Below, one piece after another: positions 34,363-45,280 of a DNA stretch of 64,000 nucleotides (position 1 is its first letter; each line of letters opens with the position of its first letter). Location: contig CM077162.1 in the NCBI GenBank assembly GCA_039583875.1, forward strand, positions 109,463,808 to 109,527,807. Reading direction: 5' to 3'. The notes under the pieces were generated by a model. The model searched no databases. It was not told where the DNA came from and saw only the letters and a program-made list of their open reading frames with translations. This DNA is from Platanthera guangdongensis. Its lineage: Eukaryota; Streptophyta; Magnoliopsida; Asparagales; Orchidaceae. The position numbers and the translations under genes were made by a program.

Positions 34363-34859
34363 GCTGGTCTTGGAGGCCATCCACCGACTACCCAAGCACA
34401 GCTTGTGATCCATCTCGGTAACCTCTCCCGGCATTCATCTTGTATGATCTTCTTTCCTCTTGCTGACTCGTTTTTTTCACAACCCCCGCTCTCGACAGCC
34501 AATTCTCACCCCCTAGAGCCCCCGAACTCCTGCTCCAAACGATACCGAGAACACAGTAGTCGTCCTCTTCCTTTCGCTCGGGAGGGTTGTTCCTATTCCA
34601 GACGCACCCGCACCAGGGTCTCGGTTGCCGATGGAATAAGAGACCGCCGCCCTCCAGTTGGCCGTAAGCAATACCCAGGATCACTCATGACACTGCCCGG
34701 GATGGGGAAAACCTATAAATCTGCTCTTTGGGAAACACGCCGAAGGGCAGCCAGGCCTTTCTTGCCAATATACAGCTGAGAGCCCACCCCCAACAATATA
34801 TAAGGGGTCCTTGCCCAATCTTTTCGCCCTTGTTTGATTTTGACTAGATTTTTTCAGTC
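34363..34859. other. Unassigned segment right of the LARD
   Basis: Continuation of 16213-16763 after removal of the LARD. Mixed GC content, two TATA-like sites (CTATAAATC near 34710, ATATATAAGG near 34795) and a pyrimidine-rich tract ending TTTTTTCAG at about 34858, like a splice acceptor. Plus-strand frames are open but with no domain I recognise. Confidence 0.35.
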
Positions 34860-35116
34860 AAATCTAACGACTGTGGAGGCAGAAGCGAATGAAGAAGAGG
34901 AGACAATCTCGCCCCTGCCTTACCCTAGTGACATAGAGGAATATTTAGATGCCGACGGGAGCAGCAGAACTCGGCGAAGGCGGATAACGGAAGTCATGAC
35001 TAAACTCGTCGCGATGCGCCAAGACGAATCGCTGGCGTTGACGAGACTTAAACAGTCGGTTGATCTGCGGATGTCGGTGATCGAGAGGGACTACACCCAC
35101 CTTCTCGTAGAACAAG
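34860..35116 (+). pseudogene. Possible coding exon of unknown origin, truncated by Sirevirus S2
   Basis: After TTTTTTCAG the plus frame is open for about 85 codons to the S2 insertion. It is rich in Glu and Arg ('EANEEEETISPLPYPSDIEE', 'RTRRRRITEVMTKLVAMRQD'), followed by an amphipathic Leu/Arg region like a coiled coil. Composition looks protein-coding. It could be the N-terminus of a retrotransposon Gag or a piece of a host gene. There is no ATG that I would trust; the reading begins at the presumed acceptor. It ends where TGTTGGGTAC of S2 begins. Confidence 0.35.
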
Positions 35117-36867
35117 TGTTGGGTACATTGGTAAATGTGTACCAGATTTGGAGAAGCCTCACCTAACTCAATGATATGCATCAAGTTGTATTTGATGTTC
35201 TGTTGAGTTATCATGTGCAGGTTAAGTAAATGGAAAGGAAAATTTTCTAAGTACAAGGGTCGACACTTGGGAATGGCTGTGTCTACACCAAGCGCCAGAT
35301 TGTGTCAACATCCAGAATTTGTGTCGACACACAAAAAATCTGTCGACAATGTTGTGTCGATACCAAGGACCAGATTGTGTCGACATCCAGAATTTGTGTC
35401 GACACACAGAAAATTTGTCGACAATGCTGTGTCGACACTAAGGGCTAGACTTGTGTCGACATTATCAGGAGCTGTGTCGACACACAGTGAAGCTGTCGAC
35501 ACATTCCAGAATTATGTCGACAATGACTGTGTCGATACACAGAACTTGTGTCGACACACACCAGAATTCTGTCGACACCAACTTTGTCAAGACAAGGAGT
35601 GTTTGCGTCGACACACGGGACTTGTGTCGACACATTCCACAGAAGCTGTGTCGACAATAATAAGACTTGTGTCGACACATGGACTATGTGTGTCGACATA
35701 TATGAAGTATTCAGTCGACATTCTCTGCTGCTAAGTCAAAGTCCAATGAAGGTTGAAGTAATATAATTGAAGACTTCACAGCTGTCATTACTGACATTGC
35801 TGTCACATCTGTCAGAGGTGTCAGAAGAGAATTTGAAACCAAAACAGCCGGTTACCATGGATGAAGTCTATAAATAGATATGCTCTCTCAACAATTGTGA
35901 TACATAACAACAACAAGAACAACAACAACAGATAACAGATAGCTGATCAATTATTATCTCTAAAGGATTGAGAATCCAATAGAAGAGAAGGAAACATTCA
36001 ACAAATTATAGAGAGAGAAAAATAAGGAGTGAAGTTCTCATCCAGTGAAGGCAGATTCTGAATAGTCTGCCTGAAGAATTCAGATCAGGCCTGAAGAAGA
36101 ATTCGGATTAATTTCTGAAGGAAGCTGATTGAAGATCAACTCTAACATCAAGAAGATCAACCCTACTGTGTTCAGATTCAAGAAGCTTTGAAGAAAGCTA
36201 AGTCAGGTTGATCCTTAAGAAATCAGTTCTATTAAGAACTGATCAAGAAGCCTTCAACAAATTCTCTCTCCATCTGGTTGAAGATATCAACAACTTTTCA
36301 TCAATAATTCTTGTAGGATCTGTAATAGATTTGAGTGTAGGAGATTTACATCTCTGAGTTATAAGCCTAAATTATAAAGGCTGAGGTAGGGCTGGTGCCT
36401 GAGGTAGGGGAATCTGTTCCCTGAGTTATAGGCCTGTGAAAGAGGCTGAGGTAGGGCTGTTGCCTGAGTTGTAGGAGTGAGGTGTCACTCTTAGTTATAG
36501 TCCTGTGGAAGAGGCTGAGGTAGGGCTTGTGCATGAGTTGTAGGAGTGTGGATTCACTCTGAGTTGTAGGAACTAGTCTTGGTTCTGAGCTGTATGATCT
36601 GCGGATCTGAGAATAAGGAAGGAAGTTAGGCCGAATCTAGTACATTAATAGATAGGCGAAGGGGGAAAGTGGATGTACCCATCATTTGGGGAACCACTAT
36701 AAAACTAGTGTGCAATATATGAATGTTGTGTATGTGAACGTTGTGTTATACTTTCTGTTGAATACAATGCTGAACTAGATAGAATTATCTACCTAAGTTA
36801 GAAAAAGAATTGAACCTATTCACCCCCCCCTCTAGCTGTTTAGAACATCTTGAAACCAATTCTTTCA
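35117..36867 (+). repeat. Sirevirus S2 5' LTR
   Basis: TGTTGGGTACATTGG...CCAATTCTTTCA, 1751 bp. TGTCGACA array at 35278-35715, TATAAATA at 35869-35876, tandem CTGAGTTGTAGG phrases at 36350-36600, GTACCCATC...GGGAACCACTATA at 36671-36703 and ATTCACCCCCCCCTCTAG near 36818. Ends and internal motifs are homologous to the S3 LTR. Confidence 0.92.
35278..35715 (+). repeat. Dyad array in S2 LTR (TGTGTCGACACA)
   Basis: About 20 copies of (T)GTGTCGACA(CA), each a SalI-type palindrome, spaced roughly 20-25 bp. Longer repeats such as CCAGAATTTGTGTCGACACA occur twice (35317 and 35389). Open frames through this array on both strands are repeat artefacts. Confidence 0.93.
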
Positions 36868-36869
36868 AG

Positions 36870-36882
36870 TGTATCAGAGGGA
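36870..36882 (+). other. S2 primer-binding site
   Basis: TGTATCAGAGGG two bases after the LTR end, a one-base variant of the tRNA-iMet site. Its proximity to TTTCA fixes the LTR border. Confidence 0.8.
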
Positions 36883-36946
36883 GTTTACTCAAAGAATAGA
36901 CCTAACAGTCTGAGTAGGTCTCCAAGGCAGAAATCTATTAGGCAAA

Positions 36947-38799
36947 ATGGGTTCCATTGAGAATCATAAGGAGTTTGGTTCTATGAAGTTACCTATATGC
37001 AGGAAAGAGATTTTTGGCATATGGAAAGAAAGAGTTAGATTATTTATGGAAGCTTCAGATCCAAGAATCTACATGACAGTCAAAGAAGGGCCATTCATTC
37101 CAATGAAAGTCTCAGTTCTTGATGCAAATCTTAGGACACCAAAGGAATATTCTGAAATGAAAAAGGATGAGATCATCTTGGCTACTATGGATAAGAGAGC
37201 ACAGAATATAATAGTCAGTGTCATATATGATTCAACATTCCAAAACTTGATCCACTGCAAGACCTCCAAAGAAATGTGGGACACCCTTATTGTCTACATG
37301 GAAGGTTCAGAAGAGGTGAGAGAAGACAGAAAGTCTATGCTGAATCAGGAGTATAAAAGTTTTAGACAATCTAAAACAGACAACATAACTGAATGTTACA
37401 AGAAATTCTTCAGAATAGTTAATAAACTGATGTCATATGGAAGAGTATTCAGCACATATGAGTTAAATGATAAGTTTCTGAGATCATTGACTAAAGACTG
37501 GGACACTAAGATATGTGTCATTAAGGAAGTGGCCAGACTAGCAGAAATTTCACCTCCAACATTATTTGGCAAAGTGCTTTCATATGAAATGCAGCTGATG
37601 GTCAAAAAAGAGGAGGGGAAAAGTAATAAAGTTGATAACAGAGATAAGTCAGTGACTTTCAAGACTGAAGCCATAAGAAAGGATAGGAGGATGTCTCCAT
37701 CACCTCCTAGGAAAGCTACAGAAGTTGTTTCAGAAAGTTCTGACAGTCACACATTAGATAGTCCAAATCCTGATGAAGACTTAGCAGCTTTCTCAAAACA
37801 ATTTCAAAGGTTTTTGAAGAAGAAACAGTGGTGATCCAAGCCATCATCCTCACAATCCAAGAATGATTACTATCAGAAAAAGAAATCCTCAAGGAAGGGC
37901 AGGTATAGCTCTAAACCTAGTAAATTATCTTCAACTAAGATTGTTTGTTATTGCTGCAACAAGACAGGACATATGGTAGCTGATTGTCCTGACAAAAGGA
38001 AAGAATATAATGACAAGAAGAAACTAAAAAACAAGGGAAAGAAGGAGAAATCATTTGTTGCAAAGAAGCAAAAAAGCTGGTCAGATTCTTCATCATCAGA
38101 TTCTGAGGCTGAAGCTGAAGCTGAAGCATATATAAAATTGTTGGCAACTGAAGAGGATGCAGAAGAGGCTGAGTTCTTGAAGTGGCTGGATTCAGTAAAT
38201 GAAATTGAAGAACCTTGTTGTAAAGGGCTGATGTCCTTGACAGAAGAAGATCGGTGTCAGGATCAGCCTGGACCTAGTAAGGTAAACAATTCTTCAATAG
38301 ATTCTGATTACTATACAGGTTCAGAATCAGATGTATCTGCATCAAGAGATGTAGATGAATCTAAATCAGAAGGAGATGTTCATCAACTCATTGATGAATA
38401 TGGTGACCTGCTGCAAGCACTTAAGAAAAGCAGAATCCTTAATAAAACACATGCCAAGGAAATTACCGATCTTAAGCTGGCTGCATTAGATTATGAAAAA
38501 TTGTTGGATCTAAAGATGAATGAAGTAGCCAAACTGAAAAACATAACTGTTATTTAGATAGGTACTATTACATTCAAGAATGATCAAATTAAAAGCTTGA
38601 AAGTCAAACTTCAGAAGAAAAAGGATCTGGTGGCTAAGTTCTCTAAGCCAAAATCTATTTTACCTTTAATTGATGACTTTATTCCTAAAAGGGTAAGACA
38701 TGATTGGGCTTTGAGGGAAATGCAAGGGCTACCAACTAATAGATATGATCATGATATCATACATGGTTATGGTAAACCTAAAATTCTAAATGACAAGAG
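36947..38799 (+). pseudogene. S2 gag
   Basis: ATG 36947 opens 'MGSIENHKEFGSMKLPICRK'. One frame runs to the gypsy C insertion, broken only by TGA 37832-37834 and TAG 38555-38557. Capsid part: 'IWKERVRLFMEASDPRIYMT', 'TSKEMWDTLIVYMEGSEEVR', 'DRKSMLNQEYKSFRQSK' and 'FFRIVNKLMSYGRVF'. After the TGA comes a basic stretch, an intact zinc knuckle 'CYCCNKTGHMVADCP' (CX2CX4HX4C), a Lys-rich run, an acidic Ser/Glu region, a coiled-coil-like Leu region and 'SKPKSILPLIDDFIPKR'. It binds and packages element RNA. It is the best preserved Sirevirus knuckle in the window. It ends abruptly at 38799. Confidence 0.9.
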
Positions 38800-39175
38800 T
38801 GTAGCTCTAAGACCCCCCTCCCCCTTACCAAGGTGGCTACCGGGTCTAATGCCAAGAACCGCTGTCATACGGTGCCACCAATACATGGGTTAGTCGACAC
38901 CGCAACACGCCGATTCTGCCGGCTAGTACGATCATAAACTTGTAGGCCAATAAGAGAAAAGAAGTATAGCGGTAAAAGAAAACCACAACAAGTCCATAGT
39001 CACATCACATATATATAATATATGAAAGGAAAATGTCAGTCCAAATGAGTACAGAAACAAAATGGAGAGTAATAAGGGCTTATGACCAGTATATCAAATT
39101 AAATCTCTCTCTCTCTCAACTCTAAACAGCGGAAGATATCTATCATCATCAAGTTATCCCACCTGAGGTAACTCT

Positions 39176-39201
39176 GCAGTAGTAGTAGTAGTAGTAGTAG
39201 T
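39176..39201. repeat. AGT/TAG trinucleotide microsatellite
   Basis: About eight uninterrupted AGT units within the gypsy C LTR. Confidence 0.95.
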
Positions 39202-39608
39202 CGGTGGTATCAGCTCCTCACGTCCTACCATCTCGTCTCGCTGGTCGTGCTGGTACTCCATCTCCTCGAGCTCCTAAAAATAGTTTGGTCACCAACCATT
39301 AGTCAAAAAGACTAAGTCATTTAATCCACACCTCGCCCCGCAACTCCTAGGCACCGTGCGGGAGGACGAAGCGGAGGACAACAAGGGGTATCAAGTATAA
39401 ACAGGTGGCAGTGGCACTACGCTAACAAGTAAATGAGGAGTAATAGTGATTCTACTCTAGCAGTTCTATGTATGATGAACAAGTACAGTAAGTAAGGTAT
39501 AAAACTGAGTAAGTAGAACATGTGCAGTACGGTAAAGTAAGTAAAGGACAGAAATTAAGAGTAGGAAAGTAAAACTAAGCTACCACTACTCTATCATCAC
39601 AAATCGTA

Positions 39609-39704
39609 CCTTAACTTATAAAAATGCCCATACAAATTTATAAGTTAAGGTCTACAGGAAATGTAACCTATCATATAAAAGAGACCATACTAATTTATAT
39701 GATA
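39609..39704 (-). other. Paired hairpins in gypsy C LTR (14-nt loops)
   Basis: 39609-39650: perfect 14-bp arms around the 14-nt loop AATGCCCATACAAA (element sense TTTGTATGGGCATT). 39669-39704: perfect 11-bp arms (TATCATATAAA/TTTATATGATA) around a 14-nt loop, element sense TTAGTATGGTCTCT. The same pair, in the same order in element sense, is at 56234-56334 in gypsy D. Confidence 0.9.
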
Positions 39705-40204
39705 AAAAACTATAAAGCGTATGACCTAATATGAATGAATTTTTATGATGCAAATTATGCACAGGCAAGTGCAACTCACACACAACGACTCTGTGATCAC
39801 ATACCTTTAGTTTCCACTTTTTGAGAGCTAGTTTCACTCTCGGGTACCACTGCTGTGGCTACGGCAGCAGCGGAGCGAGCATCTCCACTTCTAGGCCGGT
39901 ATGCACACTACCAAACCTTAGACCCCTCTCATACGCCTCTGTACACGTCCAAGGTGCACTCTAGAGTCTATGCGTACATATTTTGCTAACAACCCGTCAG
40001 TCTTGTTGGGTCGGATGTGCGTTATCGTGGATCGTCCTCCAGACCGCAGTGTAAAACAACCTACTGGCCCCTCTAACCCTCACACCCGCCTGGTGCACCG
40101 TACTGCCATCGGTGTGATGAACGGCCAGTACCGTATGCCCCGCCACTAAATTAATGCACAAGCAAGTATTTCATCCCGAGCCTTCAGCTCGCAGTACCAA
40201 CCTG

Positions 40205-40340
40205 TCCTGAATCCCTCGAACCCTACACGGGTGAGCATTTATCACAATCCCTCCAACCCTGCACGGGTGAGAATGCACAATAGTTCCTTTATTCCAAATC
40301 CCTCAAACCCGTCACGGGCGAGAATGAATCACAATGTCCT
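40205..40340 (-). repeat. Tandem repeats in gypsy C LTR (CCCTCAAACCCTGCACGGGTGAGAAT type)
   Basis: Three degenerate units starting near 40210, 40250 and 40305, each with AATCCCTC.AACCC then CACGGGTGAG. Position relative to the hairpin pair is comparable with the repeats at 55632-55977 in gypsy D. Confidence 0.75.
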
Positions 40341-41927
40341 AACCTATTAGACTACTCTTGTATACGGATTATTATAGTTAGCGATTTAAGGTTAATCCAT
40401 GGACTGCCCAGGGTATACCCGGTGAAGGGCTCTCGGGGGCACTAGGAACTATGATGGGATTACGCCCAAAGCTCCCTTTATCAAGGATATTTACTTTAGT
40501 TGATGGCTACCCAATATTCACCCTCAGCTCTCGTTATTACTCTTGAGTGATCCTAATGACTTAAGATGTTCTCAAAAGGACGACGGTCTTCCGCCGGCCT
40601 CCACTCCAGATGCTATCCAAGGTTTGCACTTTACTCTTATCACTAAGACAACTATATCCACCAGGACCATATTCCAATTGAAGTCTCTAGCTCATTTATT
40701 GATCTATCCCCCGGTGGTCCATACAACATGACCTACTTCACTATGCGCAACTCATGACCTAATACCACCCCGAAATGGAACTTCCAATTCCTTGGGCCAC
40801 AAGCCCTTAATTATTTATCCTAGTACGGTATGGACTAATGAAGTGAGCATATTGATTTTCATAATTTTTCTAAGACATTAAGCCTCTAATTAAATTATTT
40901 AATTAATCCCCTAGGTCATTTAATACATGAAGTATGACAATTTATAATCCACTGATGAAAGGAATTTTTCTTGAGTTATATCTTGGTGAAATATTGTTGT
41001 CTATCAAAATTTATAATTTTCCTTTGAATATTTCTATTTATTCCTTAATTAATACAAAATTAATGCAATTGTCATTTTCCAAATGAAGTATAAGGAATAC
41101 ATTTCTAAAAATTCTAGGAAAATTTCAAAACATATGTATTAGGAATTTAAGGCTAATGGCAGAGTTGCATCAACATTTACAATGTAATGGCCTACAAATT
41201 TCAATTCTTAATAATTTACCAAAATGCCATTATAGGGTTTTAAAAATTACTGATTAATTCACAAATTCTGAGAAACTTATACAACGTTATTCATACTCAG
41301 ATAAATCATCAAGAATTTTTCCAAAATTTTCTACTAAGTAGTTTCACCAATTTGCTAATTAAGTAAGATGAGGGTAAAAAAGTAATTTCCACATAACTCC
41401 TATCAAAATTCTTCAAATAGAGACAAAACTTTTCAGGAGTTAAATCTAACATAATATTGACCTTGACAAAAATTGGGGGTTTTATCTCAAAGAAGACCTA
41501 TTTTTACATTTATTTTTCAAAAAGGATAATTATTCCAAAAATTCCAAATAATGAGAGTTTTGCTTCCAAAAATCCCATTATTACAATGTGGGGTATAATT
41601 CACCCTAAAGGTCCTCTGAAATCAATATCATGATTTTTGAATGTTCCAAATAGGTCTAATACACAATATATTAAAATTGGCTATTTGCACCCCAAGCCTA
41701 TATATAATCAACACATGCATGTGAGTTTACCCAACATGCTTTGGTCCAAATGTGCTGACATTTTTACCATGAACATGAATTGTCCCCATGGACGTGCCAC
41801 CAAAATTGTGGGCCATTTGGAGCCATAACACGCCAAATATTTCATTTATTTAAATTTGTGTATTATGAATAACACTATAGAAAACGTTTTCCCAAAAATT
41901 CCCAATTTTTGGCAGGGGCTAAATATG

Positions 41928-44441
41928 CCCTAAACATGCATGCACCCAAAATTTGGGGACATGTTGCTTACTGGTTTGGCTTGGGCATCAAATTGAAGTT
42001 CTGCCCTTGCCTAGGACCAGCCCTAGGAAAAATGACCTACATGGCAGTATACTGCACCAAATTACATGTTTAAGGTGGGAATGTAAAGTTAATACATTAA
42101 GCTACAATTTTCATGGAAGGTACATGACCGGGAAATGCCTCTAAGAGGCCTAAATTAACAATGCAATGTGACTGAGATAGTGTGATAGATATATATTTAT
42201 ACACTATAGTTTATACATTTGATTTGATTACTGTTGAGCACGAATCTTAAAGTAATATAAACAGAATCCGGTCATCGTTCCAAAATGGCCAACGGTCCAG
42301 ATTGAATCTGGCTGGCCACTTTTGCTGGCTGATTCCGGCCAGCTGAGCCACCACGACCGCGGCGAATGTCGCCACCACCTTCACTGAGGTGGCGGCTAGT
42401 GGTTTTCAGCGATGAGGCCGCCAGAATTGGCTCCTCCGGTGAACCCGAGCAAGAAATAAAACTTGGAATAATCTCATTTTACTCTCATGGTATCGGGCTC
42501 AATTGAGCCCGATGTCTCTCACTAAAGATCTAGACATCTAGCACGAGTAGAGGGGAGGCGAAACGGACCCGAATGGCGGCACGGCAGCGAGGTTGGCGGC
42601 GGTGGGCCATGGATGAGCTGCTCTGGCGAACTCCTGCTCAAATCCTCGATTCTCCACCAAAAGCTTCGCTCCAAGACTCGTTCTCCACTCGATTCTACCC
42701 TCTAAAGGTGATGGTGTGGTCAAATTGTGCTGAATGTGACTGTATAGGGTGATACCATCAAGGTGAGCTCGGTTTGGGGCTTTGGAGGCTTCACCCTTGA
42801 TTCCAAGTGGCCCCCATGCTGCCAAATTCCCTGGGAATTCTCTGAGGAGGCCAGCCAACACAATTTGGGCTGATGGAGCCAAGGCCAAGTGGCCTCTTCT
42901 TCTTAACTCCCCTTCTCTCTCCTAAAATTCCCACTTTACCCTCATGCATGTGTCCCTCTATTCAAAACCAGAGGGTAGGGGTGGTCATTGTCCATTTGGG
43001 GTGGCCATGGATCAGGTTTGGTGGGCTTGGCCCAAAGGGTGTGGGCTTAGCCCTCATTTTCTCCTTTAGGTTAATTAGGTTGACTTGGGTTGACTTGGTC
43101 AACCATGATGAGTGGGCTGACCCCACTTGGTGTTCATGGGTCTAATGGCACCACCCAACTTGGGTTGGGTCAATGTGGTGCCCTAAACATGCATGCACCC
43201 AAAATTTGGGGCCATGTTGATTACTGATTTGGCTTGGACATCAAATTGAATTTATGCCCTTGCCTAGCACCAGTCCTCGGAAAAATAACCTTCAGGGCAC
43301 TATACTGCACCAAATTACATGTTTAAGGTGGCAATGTAAAGTTAAGACATTAAGCTACAATTTTCATTTAAGATGCATTCCGTGTAAATGCCTCTAAGAG
43401 GCCTAAAATTGCCATGCAATATTGCTGAAATAGTGTAACGGATTTATATAATACTATAATTTATATTTGATTTAATATATATGATATGCACGAATCCTAA
43501 AGTATAACAGACGGGATCAGTTCATCGTCCCCAAGTGGCCAACGGTCCATATTGAATATGGCTGGTCACTTTTGTTGGCTGATTACAGCCAACTGAGCCA
43601 GCACCACCGCCGGCGAATGTCGCCACCACCTTCACTGAGGTGGCGGCAAGCGGTTTAAGGCGATGAGGCCGCCGGAATTGGCTCCTCCGGCAAACCCGAG
43701 CAAGAAATAAAACTCGGAAAAGTCTCATTTTCCTCTCATGGTATCGGGCTCAATTGAGCCCGATGTCTCTCCCTAAAGATCTAGACATCTAGCACGAGTA
43801 GAGTGGAGGCGAAACGGACCCGAATGGCAGCACGACGGAGAGGTTGGTGGCGGTTGGCCATGGATGAGCTGCTCTAGCGATCTCTTATTCAAATCCTTGA
43901 TTCTCCACCAAAAGCTTCGCTCTAGGACTCGTTCTCCACTCGATTCTACCCTCTAAAGGTGATGGTGTGGTTGAATTGGGCTGAAGGTGACTGTATACGG
44001 TGATACCATCAAGGTGAGCTCGGTTTGGGGCTTTGGAGGCTTCACCCTTGGTGCCAAATGGCCCCCATGCTGCCAAATTCCCTAGGAATTCTCTGAGGAG
44101 GCCAGCCAGCACAATTTGGGCTAATGGAGCCAAGGCCAAGTGGCCTCTTCTTCTTAACTCCCCTTCTCTCTCATAAAATTCCCACTTTACCCTCATGCAT
44201 GTGTCCCACTATTCAAAACCATAGGGTAGGAGTGGTCATTGTCCATTTGGGCTGGCCATGGATCAGGTTTGGTGGGCTTGGCCCATAGGGAGTGGGCTTA
44301 GCCCTCATTTTTTCCTTTAGGTTAAATAGGTTTACTTGGGTTGACTTGGGTTGACTTGGTTAACCATGATGAGTGGGCTGACCCCACTTGGTGGTCATGG
44401 GTCTAATGGCACCACCCAACTTGGGTTGGGTCAATGTGGTG
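41928..44441 (-). repeat. Tandem duplication within gypsy C LTR, two units of about 1.25 kb
   Basis: Unit 1 is 41928-43180 and unit 2 is 43181-44441; both begin CCCTAAACATGCATGCACCC and end ...GTCAATGTGGTG. They share the same order of segments with scattered substitutions, so the duplication is older than recent. Confidence 0.92.
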
Positions 44442-44879
44442 CCCTACTTGGGCTAATTGGGCCTATAGGTATAGGTTTGACCAAATGAGGGTCATGGTTG
44501 ACTTTGGTCAACTAGGGTCAAAGGGTTGACCTATTGGCATGCCCTAGGGTCCACTTAGATTGTTTTAGGGTTAGGGAAATGTGGTGGGGTCATGGTGTCG
44601 CTAGGGTTCCTTTTTAGGCTAGTTTGACCTAGTTTGACCTTGGCCCCTTAGTGGGCCCCACATGGCTACAATCCACTACCTAGGGTCAAACCTAGCTAAA
44701 TTCCCTATCACCCACGCCATGCCTAACCCAATCTAAGCGAAGGGGGCCTAGAAGTAACATGAGATGTTACAAATCACAATAAAAAAGAAAATAATTTCGT
44801 CCCCGAAATTTAAGTTCGGGTCTACGGGGTTCTACTTGCAAGAATTATAAGAAATTTTAAACATATAAACTAAAGTATA

Positions 44880-45280
44880 CCTGAAGTGAACAGCTCCGAG
44901 TGTCGCTCCAACATTAGATCCCTCGGCTCCCAGGTGTGCTCCTCCTATCCATGATTGGACCACAACACCTTCACGAGAGGGACCTTCTTTTTTCGCAACA
45001 CACACACATCTGTATCATCAATCCGGATCGGCTCCAATCTGATAGATCTTTCTGGCACTATCGGACCAGCTGTAGTAGTAAAATGCTGCTCCGGCCGTAG
45101 GAGAGCTCTTCTCAAGGAAGAGATATGGAAGACGTCGTGTATGGTACCCAACTCCGATGGCAGCTACATTCGGTAAGCTAAGGGGTCGATCCGCTCTAGG
45201 ATCAAGTATGGCCCCATGTATCGAGGACTGAGTTTCTTGTGCCTCCGCACCTGAGAGACACCATGTACCGGACGTATCTT
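44880..45280 (-). pseudogene. Gypsy C integrase C-terminus with chromodomain-like tail
   Basis: 'IHDVFHISSLRRAL' and 'IRIDDTDVCVLRKKKVPLVK' followed, after a stop, by a Trp-Glu-rich end near 44885-44945. This is the same GPF/chromodomain-like module as in gypsy B (6918-7337) and E. Further right (45152-45280) the 'LGPF' part is out of frame. It closes pol about 110 bp before the LTR. Confidence 0.82.

Larger units (their letters stand above)
38800..44771 (-). repeat. Gypsy C 3' LTR, about 6 kb with internal duplication
   Basis: TGTAGC...GTTACA. The length is inflated by a tandem duplication of about 1.25 kb (41928-44441). It contains the hairpin pair (39609-39704), 58-nt repeats (40205-40340), an AGT microsatellite and, at its U3 side (44330-44680), TTGACC/GGTCAA words. 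No clean purine tract follows at 44772, and no second copy is available, so the borders are less certain than for B and S1. No genes seen. Confidence 0.72.

Noticed and set aside
35278..35715. CRISPR-like array (regular short repeats with spacers)
   Set aside because: Repeats are 10-12-bp palindromes with variable spacing and related spacers, inside a plant LTR next to a TATA box; no cas genes, and the genome is eukaryotic.
35213..35734. 173-codon plus-strand frame rich in Val-Asp-Thr and Cys-Arg-His
   Set aside because: It is simply the TGTCGACA array read through; frames are open on both strands at once, and the region lies in the U3 of the S2 LTR.
42538..42888. 116-codon minus-strand frame, repeated as 43885-44196
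   Set aside because: The two frames are copies created by the tandem duplication in the gypsy C LTR; no ORF-level conservation or domain.
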